A DNA stretch of 64,000 bases from Dyadobacter jejuensis (GTDB taxonomy: Bacteria > Bacteroidota > Bacteroidia > Cytophagales > Spirosomataceae): assembly GCF_003149085.1 (NCBI RefSeq), contig NZ_QGDT01000003.1, forward strand, positions 372,001 to 436,000, written 5' to 3'. Below the pieces are notes generated by a model. That model made no database searches. It was not told where the DNA came from and saw only the letters and a list, made by a program, of their open reading frames with translations. Within the stretch, counting starts at the first letter, position 1; each line of letters begins with the position of its first letter. Positions 18,941 through 27,789 of the stretch are shown here, in pieces. The position numbers were made by a program, and so were the translations under genes.

Positions 18941-19952
18941 TCTTATCGTAGGCGGCCAAAATATCCCGCACCAAGCGGTGTCTTACAACATCCTTACCAT
19001 CAAGCTCAACGAAACTAATCCCTTTTATTCCCTTCAGTAGATTAATGGAATCGACCAACCCCGACTTTAAGTTCTTAGGAAGGTCTATCTGAGACATATC
19101 ACCGGTGATCATGGCCTTGCTACTCGGCCCCATCCTGGTCAAGAACATTTTCATCTGCATGGGTGTCGTATTTTGGGCCTCATCCAATATGATAAAGGCG
19201 TTATTCAAGGTACGTCCCCTCATGTAGGCCAGAGGTACTATTTCGATCACCCTACTTTCAAGGTATAATTTTAGTTTTTCTGGAGCCACCATATCGTCCA
19301 AAGCATCGTAGATCGGCCGCAAATAGGGGTCTATTTTCTCCTTCAGGTCCCCTGGTAAAAAGCCCAGGTTCTCCCCTGCCTCCACGGCGGGCCTAGTGAT
19401 AATGATCTTACGGACCTCCTTGTTTTTCAATGCTCTGACGGCTATAGCTACTGCGGTATAGGTTTTACCCGTACCTGCCGGACCAACGGCAAACACAAGA
19501 TCGTACTTCGTAGAGGCTTCCACCAACTTCTTTTGATTGTCCGTTTTGGCCTTTACTGTAACGCCCTTGTTACCATACAGAATAACCTCATCATCCTCTT
19601 CCTCTACCGGGGCCGAAATAGCACTACCAATTCCATTCAACACCCCTCTTACATGATCTTGGGTTATTTTACCGTATTTTTGATAATGAACTACCAGAGA
19701 ATCTAGCAGGTCCGAAATGCGCATGATTTCGGGTGCCGTTCCCTGGATTTTAATTTCATTACCGCGGGATATGATTTTACTTTTCGGAAAAGCGGCGGCA
19801 ACTTCCTTGATGTTCGAATTATGGATCCCCAAAAAATCGACCATCGAAACATCTTCAAGCGTAATAATTTTTTCGAGCAAACGATTAAGTATTAAATGTT
19901 CATAAAAACTTCTAAAAGTTAGTAATAATAACCCATAATTAGGAAAAATCAT
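18930..19952 (-). CDS. phoH: PhoH family ATPase
   Basis: A protein of up to 340 aa: an N-terminal KH-like part (FPKSKIISRGNEIKIQGT) then a P-loop domain with Walker A GPAGTGKT (157-164), RPAVEAGENLGFLPGDL and Walker B FIILDEAQN. PhoH proteins are predicted RNA-linked ATPases, related to superfamily 1 helicases. The start is uncertain: the ATG at 19952 adds a 25-residue hydrophobic extension (NYGLLLLTFRSFYEHLIL) that family members usually lack. A TTG further in, giving LLEKIITLEDV, may be the true start. It is divergent from dnaB. Confidence 0.9.
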   Translation of the reverse strand: MIFPNYGLLLLTFRSFYEHLILNRLLEKIITLEDVSMVDFLGIHNSNIKEVAAAFPKSKIISRGNEIKIQGTAPEIMRISDLLDSLVVHYQKYGKITQDHVRGVLNGIGSAISAPVEEEDDEVILYGNKGVTVKAKTDNQKKLVEASTKYDLVFAVGPAGTGKTYTAVAIAVRALKNKEVRKIIITRPAVEAGENLGFLPGDLKEKIDPYLRPIYDALDDMVAPEKLKLYLESRVIEIVPLAYMRGRTLNNAFIILDEAQNTTPMQMKMFLTRMGPSSKAMITGDMSQIDLPKNLKSGLVDSINLLKGIKGISFVELDGKDVVRHRLVRDILAAYDKNEK

Positions 19953-20100
19953 GCCAATAATCTTTAAAACATTACGCTGACCTGCATTGATTCAATCTAA
20001 ATGAAGCCCCAACCGTTTCATTTACAGCCTCAGAGTGACACTTCCCAGCCATTTATAAAAATGTGCTTCAATTAAGTTTTTCTGAGTGCCGATCTATGAC

Positions 20101-20108
20101 TATTTTTG
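20101..20108 (+). promoter_or_regulatory. dnaB promoter -7 element
   Basis: TATTTTTG is a perfect TAnnTTTG, ending 8 bp before the dnaB ATG at 20117. Initiation a few bases downstream would give a nearly leaderless message. There is a T-rich stretch but no clear TTG at -33. Confidence 0.55.
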
Positions 20109-20116
20109 CAATAATC

Positions 20117-21730
20117 ATGGATAAACAAAAGGAAAACACCAATTTTAATAAAAATGCCCCTCGACCAGCCTCTACGCGAAGGCCGTCGGCAGCTAGGAAT
20201 TCTGGCAACGACCAGATTTTTAGTAAGTTACCTCCCCAGGCTACCGACCTGGAAGAGGCGGTATTGGGGGCGCTGATGATAGAAAAGGATGCGCTTACGG
20301 CCGTAGCCGATATCCTGCGTCCTGAGAGTTTTTATAAGGACTCTCACCAAAGAATATACAAGGCCATTATTACCTTATTTGCTGACTCCGAGCCCATCGA
20401 CATGCTAACGGTGACGGCCAAGCTTAGGAGCACTGCAGAGCTTGAACTGATAGGTGGTGCTTCCTATATCATGGAGCTTACCTCCAGAGTCAACTCCGCT
20501 GCCAACATCGAATTCCATGCGAGAATTATATCCCAAGCTTCCATAAAAAGGGAGCTGATCAAGATAAGTTCTGAAATACAAAAGGAGGCCTTTGAAGAGA
20601 CTACGGATGTATTTCGCCTACTCGACAAAACGGAACAGGCCCTGTTTCAAATATCGGAGTCCAATATTAAGAAAAACTATGCCGATATGGGCGCTCTGAT
20701 GCGCCAAGCTCTGGCAGAACTCGACCAGAAAAAAAACAATAAAGATGGACTTACTGGGGTGCCTTCTGGCTTTAGCGCCCTCGACCGCCTAACTTCAGGT
20801 TGGCAAAAAACCGAACTTATGATTCTGGCGGCAAGGCCAGGTATGGGTAAAACAGCTTTTGTAGTATCTTCTTTGCGGAATGCCGCGGTGGATTTCAATA
20901 TGCCCGTCGCCATATTCTCCCTGGAGATGTCGTCGGTGCAGCTGGTCAACAGGCTTATATCGGCCGAAGCGGAGATCGACAGCGAAAAAATCAGGAAGGG
21001 TAGCCTGGCCCCTCACGAATGGGAACAGCTACATCACCGCATTCACCGATTGACGAATGCACCCATCTTTATCGACGATACCCCCGCTCTTTCTATTCTT
21101 GAGCTAAGGGCCAAATGTAGACGGCTAAAGGCCCAGCACGACATTCAGATGATCGTAATTGACTACCTGCAGCTGATGACTGGCGACACGGGCGGCAAAG
21201 GTGCTGGGAATAGGGAACAGGAAATTGCCCAGATATCACGTTCCTTGAAGAATTTGGCTAAAGAGCTGGATGTTCCCGTCATAGCCCTATCTCAGTTGAG
21301 TAGAGCCGTTGAAACCAGAGGAGGTGAAAAACGTCCTCAACTTTCCGATTTGAGGGAATCGGGGTCAATTGAGCAGGATGCCGACATGGTTATTTTCCTG
21401 TACCGCCCCGAATATTACGGCATTACCGAAGACGAAGCGGGTAACTCTGTAGCCGGAATTGGGGAGGTTATCCTCGCCAAAAACAGGGCTGGTTCTTTGG
21501 ATACCATTCAACTGCGGTTTATAGGTAAATACACCAAGTTTGCCGACTTAGATAGCCAATTTGCCCCAGCTCCCATGGCGGCAGACCGCCCTCTTCCTTC
21601 AACTGGTAACCCCATCGATTCATTTGAAAAACAGATGTCCCCACCAGCAAGCGGAGGCACCTTAAGAAGCCGGGCCAACGACCTGAGTAATTTTGATTAT
21701 AATGGTCCCAGCCAAGAGCCTCCATTCTAA
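20117..21730 (+). CDS. dnaB: replicative DNA helicase DnaB
   Basis: A 537-aa hexameric helicase from the ATG at 20117 (MDKQKENTNF); the frame opens earlier at 20063, but that segment overlaps the promoter and is atypical. The N-terminal DnaB domain has PPQATDLEEAVLGALMIEK. The RecA-like domain has GVPSGFSALDRLTSGWQ, Walker A ARPGMGKTAF, IDDTPALSILELRAKCRRL, the Walker B strand MIVIDYLQLM, and ALSQLSRAVE with RPQLSDLRESGSIEQDAD. There is no intein. The N-terminal 30 residues are a disordered, proline/arginine-rich lead. It is convergent with rlmD across a shared terminator. Confidence 0.96.
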   Translation: MDKQKENTNFNKNAPRPASTRRPSAARNSGNDQIFSKLPPQATDLEEAVLGALMIEKDALTAVADILRPESFYKDSHQRIYKAIITLFADSEPIDMLTVTAKLRSTAELELIGGASYIMELTSRVNSAANIEFHARIISQASIKRELIKISSEIQKEAFEETTDVFRLLDKTEQALFQISESNIKKNYADMGALMRQALAELDQKKNNKDGLTGVPSGFSALDRLTSGWQKTELMILAARPGMGKTAFVVSSLRNAAVDFNMPVAIFSLEMSSVQLVNRLISAEAEIDSEKIRKGSLAPHEWEQLHHRIHRLTNAPIFIDDTPALSILELRAKCRRLKAQHDIQMIVIDYLQLMTGDTGGKGAGNREQEIAQISRSLKNLAKELDVPVIALSQLSRAVETRGGEKRPQLSDLRESGSIEQDADMVIFLYRPEYYGITEDEAGNSVAGIGEVILAKNRAGSLDTIQLRFIGKYTKFADLDSQFAPAPMAADRPLPSTGNPIDSFEKQMSPPASGGTLRSRANDLSNFDYNGPSQEPPF

Positions 21731-21750
21731 ACAGGCAGAATGATAAAATA

Positions 21751-21791
21751 AAAAATGGCGGGGTTTATATTGGTTAAACCCCGCCATTTTT
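21751..21791 (+). terminator. bidirectional terminator between dnaB and rlmD
   Basis: A perfect stem with arms AAAATGGCGGGGTTTA and its complement and a short loop, flanked by A and T runs on the two sides. It can terminate both convergent genes. Confidence 0.9.
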
Positions 21792-21803
21792 GTTGAAAGC
21801 ATA

Positions 21804-23204
21804 CTACGATCTACGTTCCAATAATGCGATGTTCTCTACATGATGGGTATTGGGGAACATGTCTACCGGCTGAACCTTAGCTACGCGGTAGTCTTGCGAC
21901 ATAAGGGCCAGATCCCTGGCTTGAGTGGCCGAATTACAACTCACATACACAATGCGCTGTGGAGCCGCCCTCAATATGGTTTCCACTACCGGCAAGTCCA
22001 TACCCGCCCGTGGAGGATCCGTTATAATGACGTCGGGCCTACCATGAACCGACAGGAAGTCGTCATTGAGCACGCGTCGCATATCGCCGGCATAGAAGGC
22101 GGTGTTGGTGATTCCGTTAAGCTCCGAATTGATGCGGGCGTCGGCCACAGCAGCCTCCACATATTCCAGTCCAATCACCTTTTTGGCCTTTTGCGCCACA
22201 AAATTAGCTATCGTTCCCGTTCCCGTGTACAAATCGTAGACCAACTCCGAGCCTGTAAGTCCGGCATATTCCCTGGTAATCTTAAATAGTTCATAAGCCT
22301 GTTGGGAATTGGTTTGATAAAAGGACTTCGGGCCTACATAGAAGGTTAGGTCTTCCATGTACTCCCGAATCTTCTCCACACCGGCATAATGTACCACCTC
22401 TTGATCTTGATAGGAATCATTGCCCTTCAAATTAATGATATAATTCAGGGAAGTAATTTCAGGGTGGTTGTTAACCAGAAATTGCATGACTTGCTCGATC
22501 GCCTCGGGGCTATCCTCCCCAAACTGTACGATAACCATTAAGTCGCCAGAATTGGCTGTACGTATCACGACGTTACGCAGCACACCTCTATTAAAACGTA
22601 CGTCGTAGTACGGGATCCCACTTTCTAGGCCAAAGGCCTGAAGCGAATTCCGAATGGCATTGGAGGGATCGGGTTGTAGATGACAATGCTCCACATTAAA
22701 TATTTTATCGAATCGCTTGGGAACATGAAAACCTAAGGCGTTACGGCTAAAGGTCTCCTCCGAATCCATTTGTTCTTTTGTCAACCACCGCCAATTAGAA
22801 AATGTAAACTCAAGCTTATTCCTATAGTATTCCGTAACAGGGGCGCCCACAATAGGATTTATGGCCACATCTTTGATATGCCCAATCCTTTGGAAGTGAT
22901 CCATTACCTGTTGTTGTTTGAAATTGAGCTGATGTTGATAACCGATATGCTGCCATTTACAACCACCACATACTCCAAAATGCTGGCAATAGGGTTCCTG
23001 GCGCATGGTAGACCGTTCGTGTATCTTAGTCACTACGGCTTCCTTTAGTTTCTTTTTGGTTTTGACGACTCTCAGGTCCACAATATCACCAGGGGCTACA
23101 TCGCCTTCCACGAAAATCACCCCGTCCTCCGACTTATAAATACACTTGCCTTCAGCCGCAAAATCAGTAATTTCTACGGACTCATAACTTTGATTCTTAC
23201 TCAT
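21804..23204 (-). CDS. rlmD: 23S rRNA (uracil-5)-methyltransferase, RlmD/RumA type
   Basis: A 466-aa SAM-dependent enzyme of the TrmA/RumA family. An N-terminal TRAM domain (1-60) is followed by the iron-sulphur cysteines C73, C79 and C82 (CQHFGVCGGCKWQH) plus a fourth near C176 (VEHCHLQ). The methyltransferase core has VYDLYTGTGTIANFVA, the motif DPPRAGMD and the catalytic cysteine in IVYVSCNSAT. It probably makes m5U in 23S rRNA; which position cannot be resolved from sequence, because Bacteroidota carry one or two paralogues. Length is normal. Confidence 0.9.
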   Translation of the reverse strand: MSKNQSYESVEITDFAAEGKCIYKSEDGVIFVEGDVAPGDIVDLRVVKTKKKLKEAVVTKIHERSTMRQEPYCQHFGVCGGCKWQHIGYQHQLNFKQQQVMDHFQRIGHIKDVAINPIVGAPVTEYYRNKLEFTFSNWRWLTKEQMDSEETFSRNALGFHVPKRFDKIFNVEHCHLQPDPSNAIRNSLQAFGLESGIPYYDVRFNRGVLRNVVIRTANSGDLMVIVQFGEDSPEAIEQVMQFLVNNHPEITSLNYIINLKGNDSYQDQEVVHYAGVEKIREYMEDLTFYVGPKSFYQTNSQQAYELFKITREYAGLTGSELVYDLYTGTGTIANFVAQKAKKVIGLEYVEAAVADARINSELNGITNTAFYAGDMRRVLNDDFLSVHGRPDVIITDPPRAGMDLPVVETILRAAPQRIVYVSCNSATQARDLALMSQDYRVAKVQPVDMFPNTHHVENIALLERRS

Positions 23205-23264
23205 ACCTATCTTTTATTCTTAACTTTTTGTATATTTCTCTAAACTTCTCCAATCGCAAGCCGT

Positions 23265-25463
23265 ATGAAATTAAGGTTTACAATATTACTCCTTTTTACA
23301 TTGATCCAAGTTCAAGCCTCTCATATTGTAGGCGGTAACCTGTTTATACAAGCCAGCAAAGCGGGGCAGTACAATTATACCCTAGGCCTTACCATGTACT
23401 TCGATGCCTTAAATGGAAATGCAGGTGCCGAAGACGAGTTAGTAAACATATATATCTTCCGAAAAAGAGACAATTTACCTATAGCTCAGATTCCAGTCCC
23501 AAAAGTAAGTCGAAAATCTATTACCTACGCAAATCCGATCTGTGGAATATCCACTTTACAAACATTTATGATCACCTATGCGATAGACCTACGCTTGGAA
23601 GTGACGGCATTTTCCGATCCAGACGGGTATTATATGATATGGGATCGATGCTGTAGGAACAATTCCATTACCAACATCAAAAACCCCGGACAGGCAGGGA
23701 GCCTGTTTTACCTGGAGTTTCCCCCTATCTCAAAGCAAGGCGTGGCATTTGTCAACTCCTCCCCCTCCTTTTCCGAAATAAAAGGAGATTATGCATGCGT
23801 AGATAGCCCTTTTACCTTCGATTTTGGTGGAACCGACGCCGACGGCGATAGCTTGGTATATTCTTTAGTGACGCCCCGGCAGGGCTTTTCTAGTAGCGAC
23901 AACCCTAGTGCCTTCGGGCAGGGATCGTCTAACTATCCTACTATCACCTGGGAGAATGGTATCAGCGAAAAGAACATTATACCCGGACCCAAACCCCTTA
24001 CAATAGACAACAAAACGGGGCAATTGTCTGTCACAGCTTCCAGCCTGGGCCTATATGTATTCCAAGTTCAGATAGATGAATACCGAAAAGGAGTAAAAAT
24101 CGGTACCGTTACCCGTGATTTTCAGCTCAAGGTGGTGGACTGCCCCAAACAAGACCCGCCGCTACTCCTTTTTAAGCCGGTAGGAACCGACCAATTTTAT
24201 TCGGAAAACGAAATAATTAAACTCAGTAAAGAAGACGATCAATGCTTTGAAGTAATGGTGACCGACCCATCCCCCAACCAAATAGTAAAAATTAGGGGAA
24301 CCGCCTTCAATAATACGAACCAGTATTTTCAAATACTTCCCAACAGCTTTAAGACTACCGCAGGCAACGATACGCTGCGCTTTCAGATATGCCTCGACGA
24401 TTGTTTTATCTCCTACGACACCCGTCCCATCCGTTTACAATTGATTGCCGAGGATGAAACCTGTCCGATTCCCTTGCTCGATACCCTCAATATCTATATT
24501 CAGAGGACCGATGCAGGTAATAATCCCCCGGTGGTGTCGACCAGCTTGGCTGCCGATACCGTATTCGTAGCGGCTGGTGAAAAAACGACCTTCGATGTGT
24601 TCTGTGAAGACATAGACGTGGACCTTGTCGCACTCTCGGCGGCAGGGCAAAACTTTCTAATTGCCGATTATGGGATGAATTTTTTACCCACCAGTGGTAA
24701 AGGACAAATACAACAAAACTTCGAATGGACACCCCCATGTTCAGCCAAAATTGGCGATGTTTTGGCTGTCGACTTCCTTGGAGAAGACCAACGATGCCCA
24801 GACAATACCCTAAAAAAAATTAAGACGGTTTACTTCATAGTCGGCTCCTCAGCCAACACTCCGCCAGTGGTTTCTTACTCCGAAAGTGATCATATCATCG
24901 ATTATCGATTAGACCAAAAAACACCTATCTCATTTCAGGTAACAGGAACCGACGTCGACACCAATAGGATCGTACTTTCGGCCATAGGGCGGGGTTTCGA
25001 CCTTAGTAGTGTCGGAATGCAGTTTGAACCTCAATCGGGTATCTCGGTCGTCAATAGTCAATTTCAATGGCAGCCCAATTGCCAGGCATTGGAAGGAGAT
25101 CCCAACCGTAGTTTTATCATAGACTTTGTAGTGGCCGATCAGTCCTGCGCGGCGGCACTTGATACCATCTCGATGACCATCAACCTAGAAAATGCCCCAG
25201 AACAACCCTTTCCGGAAATGCCTAACGTAATCACGCCCAATAATGATGGCAAAAACGACTGTTTGGTGTTGTCGGACCTTCCAACCGATAACTGTGCACA
25301 ACAATTTATAGACCTTACCATATTTAATAGATGGGGCAAAAAAGTATACTATTCCAAAACTACCGATGACTGGTGCCCAGAAAATATTTCGGCGGGATAT
25401 TACTATTACGTGATTCGATATACCCACAAAAATATTAAAAGCGGATTAACCATCCTACAGTAA
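23265..25463 (+). CDS. secreted repeat protein with CHU_C gliding-motility-associated T9SS type B domain
   Basis: A 732-aa protein starting with a signal peptide ending VQASHIVGGN; the SHIVGG segment right after cleavage is typical of large cell-surface proteins of Cytophagales. Beta-rich cadherin-like or Ig-like modules follow, seen as repeats of FDFGGTDADGDSLVYSL, a module beginning FDVFCEDIDVDLVALSA, and FQVTGTDVDTNRIVLSA. The last 85 residues are a CHU_C domain (MPNVITPNNDGKNDC, then LTIFNRWGKKVYYS and a YYYYVIRY strand), the T9SS type B signal. It is probably a secreted adhesin or gliding-related surface protein. A cargo with this signal usually depends on SprF-type partners elsewhere. 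Confidence 0.88.
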   Translation: MKLRFTILLLFTLIQVQASHIVGGNLFIQASKAGQYNYTLGLTMYFDALNGNAGAEDELVNIYIFRKRDNLPIAQIPVPKVSRKSITYANPICGISTLQTFMITYAIDLRLEVTAFSDPDGYYMIWDRCCRNNSITNIKNPGQAGSLFYLEFPPISKQGVAFVNSSPSFSEIKGDYACVDSPFTFDFGGTDADGDSLVYSLVTPRQGFSSSDNPSAFGQGSSNYPTITWENGISEKNIIPGPKPLTIDNKTGQLSVTASSLGLYVFQVQIDEYRKGVKIGTVTRDFQLKVVDCPKQDPPLLLFKPVGTDQFYSENEIIKLSKEDDQCFEVMVTDPSPNQIVKIRGTAFNNTNQYFQILPNSFKTTAGNDTLRFQICLDDCFISYDTRPIRLQLIAEDETCPIPLLDTLNIYIQRTDAGNNPPVVSTSLAADTVFVAAGEKTTFDVFCEDIDVDLVALSAAGQNFLIADYGMNFLPTSGKGQIQQNFEWTPPCSAKIGDVLAVDFLGEDQRCPDNTLKKIKTVYFIVGSSANTPPVVSYSESDHIIDYRLDQKTPISFQVTGTDVDTNRIVLSAIGRGFDLSSVGMQFEPQSGISVVNSQFQWQPNCQALEGDPNRSFIIDFVVADQSCAAALDTISMTINLENAPEQPFPEMPNVITPNNDGKNDCLVLSDLPTDNCAQQFIDLTIFNRWGKKVYYSKTTDDWCPENISAGYYYYVIRYTHKNIKSGLTILQ

Positions 25464-25496
25464 CCTTTTCAACCTTTTCGTTATTATTATTCTTTA

Positions 25497-25515
25497 TATA
25501 CTTTTCTAAAGTATA
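25497..25515 (+). repeat. short perfect palindrome in spacer
   Basis: TATACTTT-TCT-AAAGTATA: 8-bp perfect arms with a 3-nt centre. It belongs to a recurring class of ATACTTTTAGTAT-like palindromes in AT-rich spacers of this window. Confidence 0.5.
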
Positions 25516-25582
25516 ATAATTTTAGATAGGTATATATCTTAAAACATTGTTTCCCAGGTCATTTAAAAATACTTCAAATACG

Positions 25583-25625
25583 TATTATAAGTATCATAAG
25601 TACGTGCCATATAGTACTTATAATA
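25583..25625 (+). repeat. AT-rich inverted repeat in spacer before porin gene
   Basis: The arms TATTATAAGTA (25583-25593) and TACTTATAATA (25615-25625) form an 11-bp perfect inverted repeat. A second, nested option pairs ATAAGTAC with GTACTTAT. The rest of this 300-bp spacer (25464-25764) holds no gene. Confidence 0.5.
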
Positions 25626-25697
25626 TGGGACTAATAATTTTTTAAAAATTCTATTAATCCTTCGGCAGTATCTACAACTTTGTAATTCAAAAAAGAT

Positions 25698-25730
25698 CAT
25701 GCAGGGCTCCTTTATTAGAAGCCCTGCATG
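25698..25730 (-). promoter_or_regulatory. GC-rich stem-loop upstream of porin gene
   Basis: A perfect 11-bp stem CATGCAGGGCT/AGCCCTGCATG with an 11-nt loop, 34 bp before the porin ATG. A T run follows it only on the minus strand, so as a terminator it would stop leftward transcription. On the plus strand it would be a leader hairpin of the porin message. Confidence 0.5.
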
Positions 25731-25764
25731 AGTCTTGTCTCAGACACCAACTCAATATTCTTTA

Positions 25765-27087
25765 ATGAAAAATGTATTTGCGGCAATTCTGTTGTCTATC
25801 TTCTTAGCCTTACCTAGGAGTACCCAAGCCCAACGATTTTTAATGGACATGATCGACACCACCAATCAGATGGGCAAGGGGATGTTATCCATATACGAAC
25901 GTTACAACAAGGTCAAATTAAGTGGTTATATCCAGCCACAATTTCAAATTGCCTCGGCTAAAGGAGCAGAAATCTATGCCGGGCCCAATTTTTCGGAGTT
26001 CGCTAATAACCGCTTTATGCTCCGAAGAGGCCGACTCAGGGTCGACTATGCCCATATGAACCATAAGGGCCAACCGAGCTCCTATTTTGTTTTCCAGTTC
26101 GACGGTACGGAGCGAGGAGTAGCCATACGGGACTTCTGGGGTCGATTCTATGAAAACAAGTTTAAGTTATTTTCATTGACCACAGGTATGTTTGCCCGAC
26201 CCTTCGGCTATGAGGTGAACTTATCATCCTCTAGGCGAGAAAGTCCAGAGCGGGGCCGTATGTCGCAGATTCTGATGAAATCTGAAAGAGATCTGGGCGC
26301 GATGTTGTCGATGTCATCACGAACGATAACCAATCGACTCAGCTACCTGAAATTAGATATTGGCGTTTTCAACGGCCAGGGGCTGGCTGGAACCATGGAC
26401 TACGACAGCCATAAAGACGTGATTGGCCGCCTCAGCCTGAAACCTACCAGCCTACTCTCCTGTCAAGAGCTTATACTGACGGCGGGTATTTCGGGGTATC
26501 TAGGTGGAATTACCAATCGAAGTCCAGTGCTCTACCAGGCCCAGCGCATCAATGGTGGTTATCAAATGCAAGCCGACTCCTCCCAGCAGAATGTACAAAG
26601 CACGGCACCGAGGCGCTATTTTGGGGCCGATGTACAGCTCAAAGTCAATCCGAAGCCGTTTACCACGGAGCTTAGAGCCGAATTCATAGGTGGCTTGCAA
26701 ACCGCCACCGCAAGCACCAGCCAGTCGCCAGGAAGCTATCCCACCGTCAACGGCCAGCTCGATCCCCTATACATACGGTCCTTTAATGGAGCCTATTTTT
26801 GTCTTATTCAAAACCTGGGAGGCGAGGACAATCAACTCATCCTAAAATACGACTACTATGACCCCAACACCAAGTCAACCGGTCAACAAGTAACGGAAGA
26901 CTTAGGGTTTACTGCCGCTGACGTCCGGTACGACACCTTTGGATTCGGGTACCTCCACCGAGCGAACAGTACATTAAAATTTATATTTTACTACGACATC
27001 ATCAAGAACGAAAAGACTTCCCTAGAAGGCTTCACGACCGACCTTCCCGACAACGTATTTACTTGCCGAGTACAATACAATTTTTAG
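25765..27087 (+). CDS. outer-membrane porin, phosphate-selective (OprP/OprO) type
   Basis: A 440-aa protein from the ATG at 25765, which gives a clean signal peptide (FAAILLSIFLALPRSTQAQ). The body matches the Porin_O_P family: KLSGYIQPQFQIASAKG, then NRFMLRRGRLRVDYAHMNHK, FQFDGTERGVAIRDFW and a GMFARPFGYEVNLSSS segment. It ends in an aromatic C-terminal beta-strand (FTCRVQYNF) expected to insert via BAM. Substrate selectivity in this phylum is unproven. No phosphate-uptake genes are nearby. An earlier in-frame ATG at 25735 lies in the leader hairpin region and is rejected. Confidence 0.85.
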   Translation: MKNVFAAILLSIFLALPRSTQAQRFLMDMIDTTNQMGKGMLSIYERYNKVKLSGYIQPQFQIASAKGAEIYAGPNFSEFANNRFMLRRGRLRVDYAHMNHKGQPSSYFVFQFDGTERGVAIRDFWGRFYENKFKLFSLTTGMFARPFGYEVNLSSSRRESPERGRMSQILMKSERDLGAMLSMSSRTITNRLSYLKLDIGVFNGQGLAGTMDYDSHKDVIGRLSLKPTSLLSCQELILTAGISGYLGGITNRSPVLYQAQRINGGYQMQADSSQQNVQSTAPRRYFGADVQLKVNPKPFTTELRAEFIGGLQTATASTSQSPGSYPTVNGQLDPLYIRSFNGAYFCLIQNLGGEDNQLILKYDYYDPNTKSTGQQVTEDLGFTAADVRYDTFGFGYLHRANSTLKFIFYYDIIKNEKTSLEGFTTDLPDNVFTCRVQYNF

Positions 27088-27217
27088 GAATAGATATAAT
27101 TACAAGAAGTCGGTTCGCCATCCGACGTTCCGTGTAAACGATTGTCTGGCATGAGGCTGGTGGATCGGTGCCTATGGGGAAAATTCGTATACCGTATCCG
27201 GGGTGATCTGACCTCTT

Positions 27218-27676
27218 TTATATGGTTCCAAAACGTTGTTCCAACACCTTTTTGCGATAATCAAAAATGGCTTGTACTTGTTGGCCCACCATCAAGCGAT
27301 CCACCAGGTGGCCCAAGGGGCCCAAAGGTACCTTATAATGGAGGATATCCTCCATTAATACCCCCCCAGGCATTTCGGTAAATCGGTGCTGGTGATGCCA
27401 AAAGCTATAAGGACCAAAGCGCTGCTCATCCACAAAATAGTGTCGATCGGAAACATGTGTTATTTCCGTGCACCATTTTAAAGGGATACCTAGGACGGGT
27501 GATACCGTGTAATTAATGATTTGGCCCGGATACATCTTACTCCCCTGGTGCTTACTAAGCACTTTGAAGCCCATGTAGGATGGAGTTATCTCCTTAAGAT
27601 TGTCTGGGTTAGAAAAAAATGCCCAGGCTTCATCTAAGGAAATAGGAAGCGTTTGTCGAAAATATAGTTCTCTCAT
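27218..27676 (-). CDS. SRPBCC family ligand-binding domain protein
   Basis: A 152-aa single-domain protein. It begins RELYFRQTLPISLDEAWAFF then SNPDNLKEITPSYMGF, the usual start of bacterial SRPBCC proteins related to CoxG and cyclase/dehydrase families. It continues with IPLKWCTEITHV and a C-terminal helix that would cap the cavity. These proteins bind hydrophobic ligands; the ligand here is unknown. It is convergent with the porin gene and likely single. Confidence 0.8.
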   Translation of the reverse strand: MRELYFRQTLPISLDEAWAFFSNPDNLKEITPSYMGFKVLSKHQGSKMYPGQIINYTVSPVLGIPLKWCTEITHVSDRHYFVDEQRFGPYSFWHHQHRFTEMPGGVLMEDILHYKVPLGPLGHLVDRLMVGQQVQAIFDYRKKVLEQRFGTI

Positions 27677-27789
27677 GAGGATAGGGATAGGAATGCTAAA
27701 AGATACCTTCTACAAATAGCATTCCAACCCCCTCCTTCCAGGTCGACCTGCCACCTTAAAAAAGGGCTAAGAAGGACAGAAGGCCTCCA

